Shown: one piece after another, positions 35,379-37,977 of the stretch
Layout: every line of letters starts with the position of its first letter
Numbering within the stretch: position 1 is the stretch's first letter
NCBI GenBank assembly: GCA_017505525.1
Contig: JAFVPB010000050.1
Coordinates: 1 to 37,977 of the forward strand
Length of the DNA stretch: 37,977 nucleotides
Source of the DNA: Clostridia bacterium
GTDB lineage: Bacteria > Bacillota > Clostridia > UMGS1883
Direction: 5' to 3'
Position numbers and translations under genes: made by a program
The notes under the pieces: generated by a model
Told to the model about the DNA's origin: nothing
Databases searched by the model: none
The model's input: the letters and a program-made list of their open reading frames with translations, nothing else

Positions 35379-35912
35379 GTGAAAAAATGGGAACAGGATT
35401 TATGCATTTATCAGATACATCCGGTGCCACCTAAAAAAGATGATTTGCAGGAATATATTGATTTATATATATCCGAGCAGGATGACAAATACTTAATGTG
35501 GTTTCTACACTACTACGAACCCGTACTGAACGATACCACAAGAGAAGCTATTGAAAGATATTCAATGAAAGGTCATTTTGAAGATATAAAGCAGGCATGT
35601 GTAACGGGAATTTTCAAAGTACTACAAAACTATGATAAAGATACGCACGGTAACTTTATAAGCTATAAGGTGCGTATTGAGTGGAATGAAATTCACGAAT
35701 ACATACGGCAGATGCGTACCGGATTGACAGTTCCGAGCGAAAACAAATATCGTACTCTCCGTCAGATTATGAGATTGTATGGAGAATATGGCTATTCAAC
35801 AGAAGCTATCCGAAAAATATCCAAAGAGGTTAATTTATCGGTAAAGAATGTAAAGGAAATTCATTTAAGCGGTATTGAAAATATGAACATTGCGGATTTC
35901 TATGTAAGCTAA
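35379..35912 (+). CDS. Sigma-factor-like DNA-binding protein of the element
   Basis: The 177-residue protein starts at GTG 35379 with GGAGGTGA eight bases upstream; an in-frame ATG at 35364 lies before this site. The core (about 45-120) resembles sigma-70 region 2 (EDIKQACVTGIFKVLQNYDKD, then FISYKVRIEWNEIHEYIRQMR), and the C-terminal part (about 125-175) looks like a helix-turn-helix (YSTEAIRKISKEVNLSVKNVKEI). Such small sigma-like proteins are common in conjugative and integrative elements of Bacillota, often without further homology. It is probably co-transcribed with the DUF6076-like gene. Whether it works with RNA polymerase is not known. Confidence 0.65.
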   Translation: MKKWEQDLCIYQIHPVPPKKDDLQEYIDLYISEQDDKYLMWFLHYYEPVLNDTTREAIERYSMKGHFEDIKQACVTGIFKVLQNYDKDTHGNFISYKVRIEWNEIHEYIRQMRTGLTVPSENKYRTLRQIMRLYGEYGYSTEAIRKISKEVNLSVKNVKEIHLSGIENMNIADFYVS

Positions 35913-36069
35913 GTGTTTTGAACATCCATGCTATCGTGATGAGTGGAGATATCAAGACCCGATTTATACTTACTACTTCTATAGAGATTTAAGTAAAGAA
36001 TCTTCTTCTAAACCTTCTGGTAGTAATATAAGCAACATTCAAGAATATGTTAAGTACAGAGAAAAATAA
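35908..36069 (+). pseudogene. C-terminal remnant of a surface protein
   Basis: A frame without start codon reads CFEHPCYRDEWRYQDPIYT, continues with aromatic residues and Lys/Ser, and ends QEYVKYREK before a stop at 36067. This Tyr/Trp-rich ending with YxYxFYRD is typical of C-termini of large secreted repeat proteins in gut Clostridia. It begins exactly where the sigma-like gene ends. The rest of the protein is missing, so a large gene was cut off here, perhaps by insertion of the mobile element or by recombination. A terminator follows at once. Confidence 0.55.
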
Positions 36070-36081
36070 TTAAATCTAATG

Positions 36082-36108
36082 ACAGCCCACATTAGTAATG
36101 TGGGCTGT
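36082..36108 (+). terminator. Hairpin after the surface-protein remnant
   Basis: A perfect 12-bp stem ACAGCCCACATT / AATGTGGGCTGT with loop AGT. The T-run is weak (TGTTGTTAAT), so termination may be partial. Confidence 0.65.
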
Positions 36109-36129
36109 TGTTAATAGGAGTGAACAAAA

Positions 36130-37605
36130 ATGAAGAAAAAATTAATAGGTTTAATGCTTCTTTTAACAATCCTACTATCTAACATAACAGTGTCTTTTGC
36201 TGCTCCATTTTCTGATATTAGTGGTCATTGGGCTGAAGATGCTATTACTAAATGGAGTGGATATAATGTAATAAATGGTTATGATGGTTGCTTTAATCCT
36301 GATGGCGAATTAACAAGAGCTCAAATGGCTATAATCCTCTCTAACTTATTGGGATTGACAACAAAGAGTGAAAATAAGTATGCAGATGTTAAAGAGTCTG
36401 ATTGGTACTATGATGCTATTTTAAAGTGTACCCATGCAGGAATTATGAGTGGCGATGGTACTAATGCATCTCCAAATGCTCCAATAACACGTGAAGCTGC
36501 GATGGTTATGATTGCAAGAGCATTAGATATAGAAGATTCATTTACTGCAAGAAGAACAATTACAGATATGGCTGATATTTCTGATTGGGCAAGACCTAAA
36601 GTATATGCTATGGTAAATAATGGCTATGTAAATGGTGTTGGCGATAATATGATTAAACCTAAAGATAATATCTCACGTGCTGCTATTATAACTATACTGA
36701 ACAATGTAATAAAGAAATATATTACAACACCAGGCGAATATACTATTGATGATGATTTTGTGGGAATTATTGTATTAAAAGGAAATGATATTGTATTAAA
36801 CGCTAATCATAATCTCTTTAATGTTATTATTGCAGAAGAGTATACCTACAAACTTATGATAAAAAATCATATAGAAACAGAAGATGAAGATAAAGAAACT
36901 TCTAATTCTACATCGAGCTCGACATCAAATTCTACCCAGATCTCTGGCTCATCTTCCTCTTCTGGTAATAGTACAGGCGGCGGAGGATTTTCAGGGAATT
37001 CACCCGACCCTAATGTAAAAATATATGAAATAGCTTTTTCTGATGGTAGTGGGTCATTGCTTTCTCAACAGACATTATTTCCAGGCGAAAAAGTTAATCC
37101 GCCAGAAGAACCTAAGAAGATAGGGCATATATTTAGTGGATGGGATACCGATTTGAGAAATATCGATACAACCAAAATTATAAAAGCATTATGGACTAAA
37201 ACAGATGGAGAATCAAACTATTTTACCTTGCCTGTTAAATATACTTTGAATGAAAATACAATTGATTTGCCAATAGCTTTGTGTGGTAAAGTAGACTTAT
37301 GTGCATTTGATATTGAAATTCAATATGATAAAAATTGTTTGGAGTTTATTGAAATTTCCGAAGAAGATGATGATGTAGTATCAAATCATATTTTTGATGA
37401 AGGTGTAATAAAGCTAAATTTTATGAATAGCAAAAATATTACTGGCGAAATTGATATTTGTAATATGCAATTTAAAGTATTAAATAATACTCCTTCTTCT
37501 GAAATTAAGATAATTGTAAAAGAAGTTGTAAAATTAGACGAAAACGGTGAATTCGTAAATCCAGAGTATAATGTGCATAATGGAGAGGTTTATGTTTTAG
37601 ATTAA
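36130..37605 (+). CDS. SLH-anchored surface protein with InlB repeat and cohesin-like domain
   Basis: The 491-residue protein has a signal peptide (cleavage near SFA/APF, residue 24), three S-layer-homology domains (about 26-70, 85-130, 145-195; FSDISGHWAEDAI is the first), a beta-rich stretch, a Ser/Thr/Gly linker (about 257-293), an InlB-type B repeat (about 297-355; PPEEPKKIGHIFSGWDT) and a C-terminal cohesin-like sandwich (about 358-491; FDIEIQYDKNCLEFIEIS, then GEIDICNMQFKV). SLH domains bind pyruvylated cell-wall polymer, so the protein sits at the surface. A cohesin-like domain may hold a dockerin-bearing partner or just act as an adhesion module. RBS GGAGTGA; own terminator downstream. 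Confidence 0.88.
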   Translation: MKKKLIGLMLLLTILLSNITVSFAAPFSDISGHWAEDAITKWSGYNVINGYDGCFNPDGELTRAQMAIILSNLLGLTTKSENKYADVKESDWYYDAILKCTHAGIMSGDGTNASPNAPITREAAMVMIARALDIEDSFTARRTITDMADISDWARPKVYAMVNNGYVNGVGDNMIKPKDNISRAAIITILNNVIKKYITTPGEYTIDDDFVGIIVLKGNDIVLNANHNLFNVIIAEEYTYKLMIKNHIETEDEDKETSNSTSSSTSNSTQISGSSSSSGNSTGGGGFSGNSPDPNVKIYEIAFSDGSGSLLSQQTLFPGEKVNPPEEPKKIGHIFSGWDTDLRNIDTTKIIKALWTKTDGESNYFTLPVKYTLNENTIDLPIALCGKVDLCAFDIEIQYDKNCLEFIEISEEDDDVVSNHIFDEGVIKLNFMNSKNITGEIDICNMQFKVLNNTPSSEIKIIVKEVVKLDENGEFVNPEYNVHNGEVYVLD

Positions 37606-37609
37606 ATTT

Positions 37610-37647
37610 AAAAACACTCTTTGCCATTATTGGCAAAGAGTGTTTTT
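37610..37647. terminator. Bidirectional terminator after the SLH gene
   Basis: A perfect 16-bp stem AAAAACACTCTTTGCC / GGCAAAGAGTGTTTTT with loop ATTATT. A-run and T-run on both sides suit convergent transcripts. Confidence 0.9.
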
Positions 37648-37649
37648 AG

Positions 37650-37841
37650 TTAGGAAAGTAATAGTTTTCTTGTGAGTATAAATAAGCTGTTGTTTACCGC
37701 CGGAATATCTCTCGCTAAAGGATCTTTCATATATTCAACATCGGGATCGAAGTTAGGATTTACGGATTGATAAATTCTTACACGAGCATTAAACTCAGAT
37801 TCTGCATAAGTAGTTTTACTGGATTTATAATCTTCAATGCT
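37650..37841 (-). pseudogene. C-terminal remnant of an unknown protein fused to an IS110 end
   Basis: The minus strand is open for 63 codons without a start. It reads IEDYKSSKTTYAESEFNARV, then YQSVNPNFDPDVEYMKDPLA and ends TRKLLLS with a stop at 37652-37650. The composition looks like a real protein end, but I do not recognise the family. It meets the beginning of an IS110 transposase at about 37838, in another frame, so the upstream part of the gene has been replaced. Confidence 0.5.
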
Positions 37842-37977
37842 TATCCTTTGCTACATCAATACCAATAAAAATCATGACGACACCTCCAAAAAATAATATG
37901 ACGCTGTTTAGATCCACAGGGGCTCATTGCTCTTGTAACCTCGTTCTAAATAAACCGTCAAGCGGTATCTAACTGAT
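37834..37977 (-). mobile_element. IS110-family element, 5' end only (transposase start and upstream noncoding region)
   Basis: On the minus strand GGAGGTG precedes ATG 37875, and the product begins MIFIGIDVAKDKH, the invariant start of IS110-family DEDD transposases with the first catalytic Asp in GIDVAKDK. After 13 codons a TGA (37836-37834) ends the frame, at the junction with an unrelated coding remnant. About 100 bases of upstream sequence (37876-37977) run off the window. In the IS110 group this noncoding end encodes the bridge RNA that guides target and donor recognition; whether it does here cannot be shown. The element is dead as a transposase source. Confidence 0.75.

Noticed and set aside
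1-37977. tRNA, rRNA, CRISPR array or clear riboswitch
   Set aside because: All intergenic regions were read; none shows a tRNA cloverleaf, rRNA sequence, regularly spaced repeats or a recognisable aptamer.

Overview
This is an AT-rich window with strong GGAGG-type ribosome binding sites, several consensus promoters with 17-bp spacers, YesM/YesN two-component genes, a DUF3502-type sugar-binding protein and SLH-anchored surface proteins. It suggests an uncultured, probably gut-dwelling Clostridia (Bacillota). No rRNA, tRNA or CRISPR array was seen. All functions are read from sequence features and family knowledge; no database search was run.

Positions 1-11432 form a glycan-use locus on the + strand. 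It holds the end of an ABC sugar-binding lipoprotein, a cytoplasmic TIM-barrel glycosidase (GHL6/GH151-like), a 1200-residue secreted beta-helix enzyme with carbohydrate-binding domains (GH141-like), an AraC-type response regulator, its YesM-type histidine kinase and a MATE exporter. Positions 11442-18745 hold shorter units: a small membrane protein; a glycerol-1-phosphate dehydrogenase with its own promoter and terminator; an AraC regulator diverging from a deacetylase-fold protein plus an AEC transporter; and a LysR regulator diverging from an MFS transporter.

Positions 18746-25890 are a second carbohydrate unit. An AraC/cupin regulator diverges from an operon of a GH3 hexosaminidase-like enzyme, a GH94-like phosphorylase, a metallophosphoesterase and a sugar isomerase/epimerase-like protein. 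The operon ends in a frameshift-ridden coding remnant and a large nested palindrome. Positions 25894-31983 are a peptide-use unit: a PocR-AraC regulator, an M20 dipeptidase (PepD), an OPT peptide transporter translationally coupled to a stand-alone PqqD-like protein, then a second MATE transporter.

Positions about 32000-35912 look like a reduced integrative element. It has a large serine recombinase whose 3' end runs into structured repeats and the neighbour's terminator, a 51-residue gene, a DUF6076-like zinc-finger protein and a sigma-factor-like protein. Beyond it lie the broken C-terminus of a surface protein, an intact SLH/InlB/cohesin-like surface protein, the C-terminal remnant of an unknown protein, and at the window edge the 5' end of an IS110-family element whose upstream sequence could encode part of a bridge RNA. 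The right-hand third is therefore a patchwork of insertions and gene fragments, while the left two thirds are intact metabolic operons.
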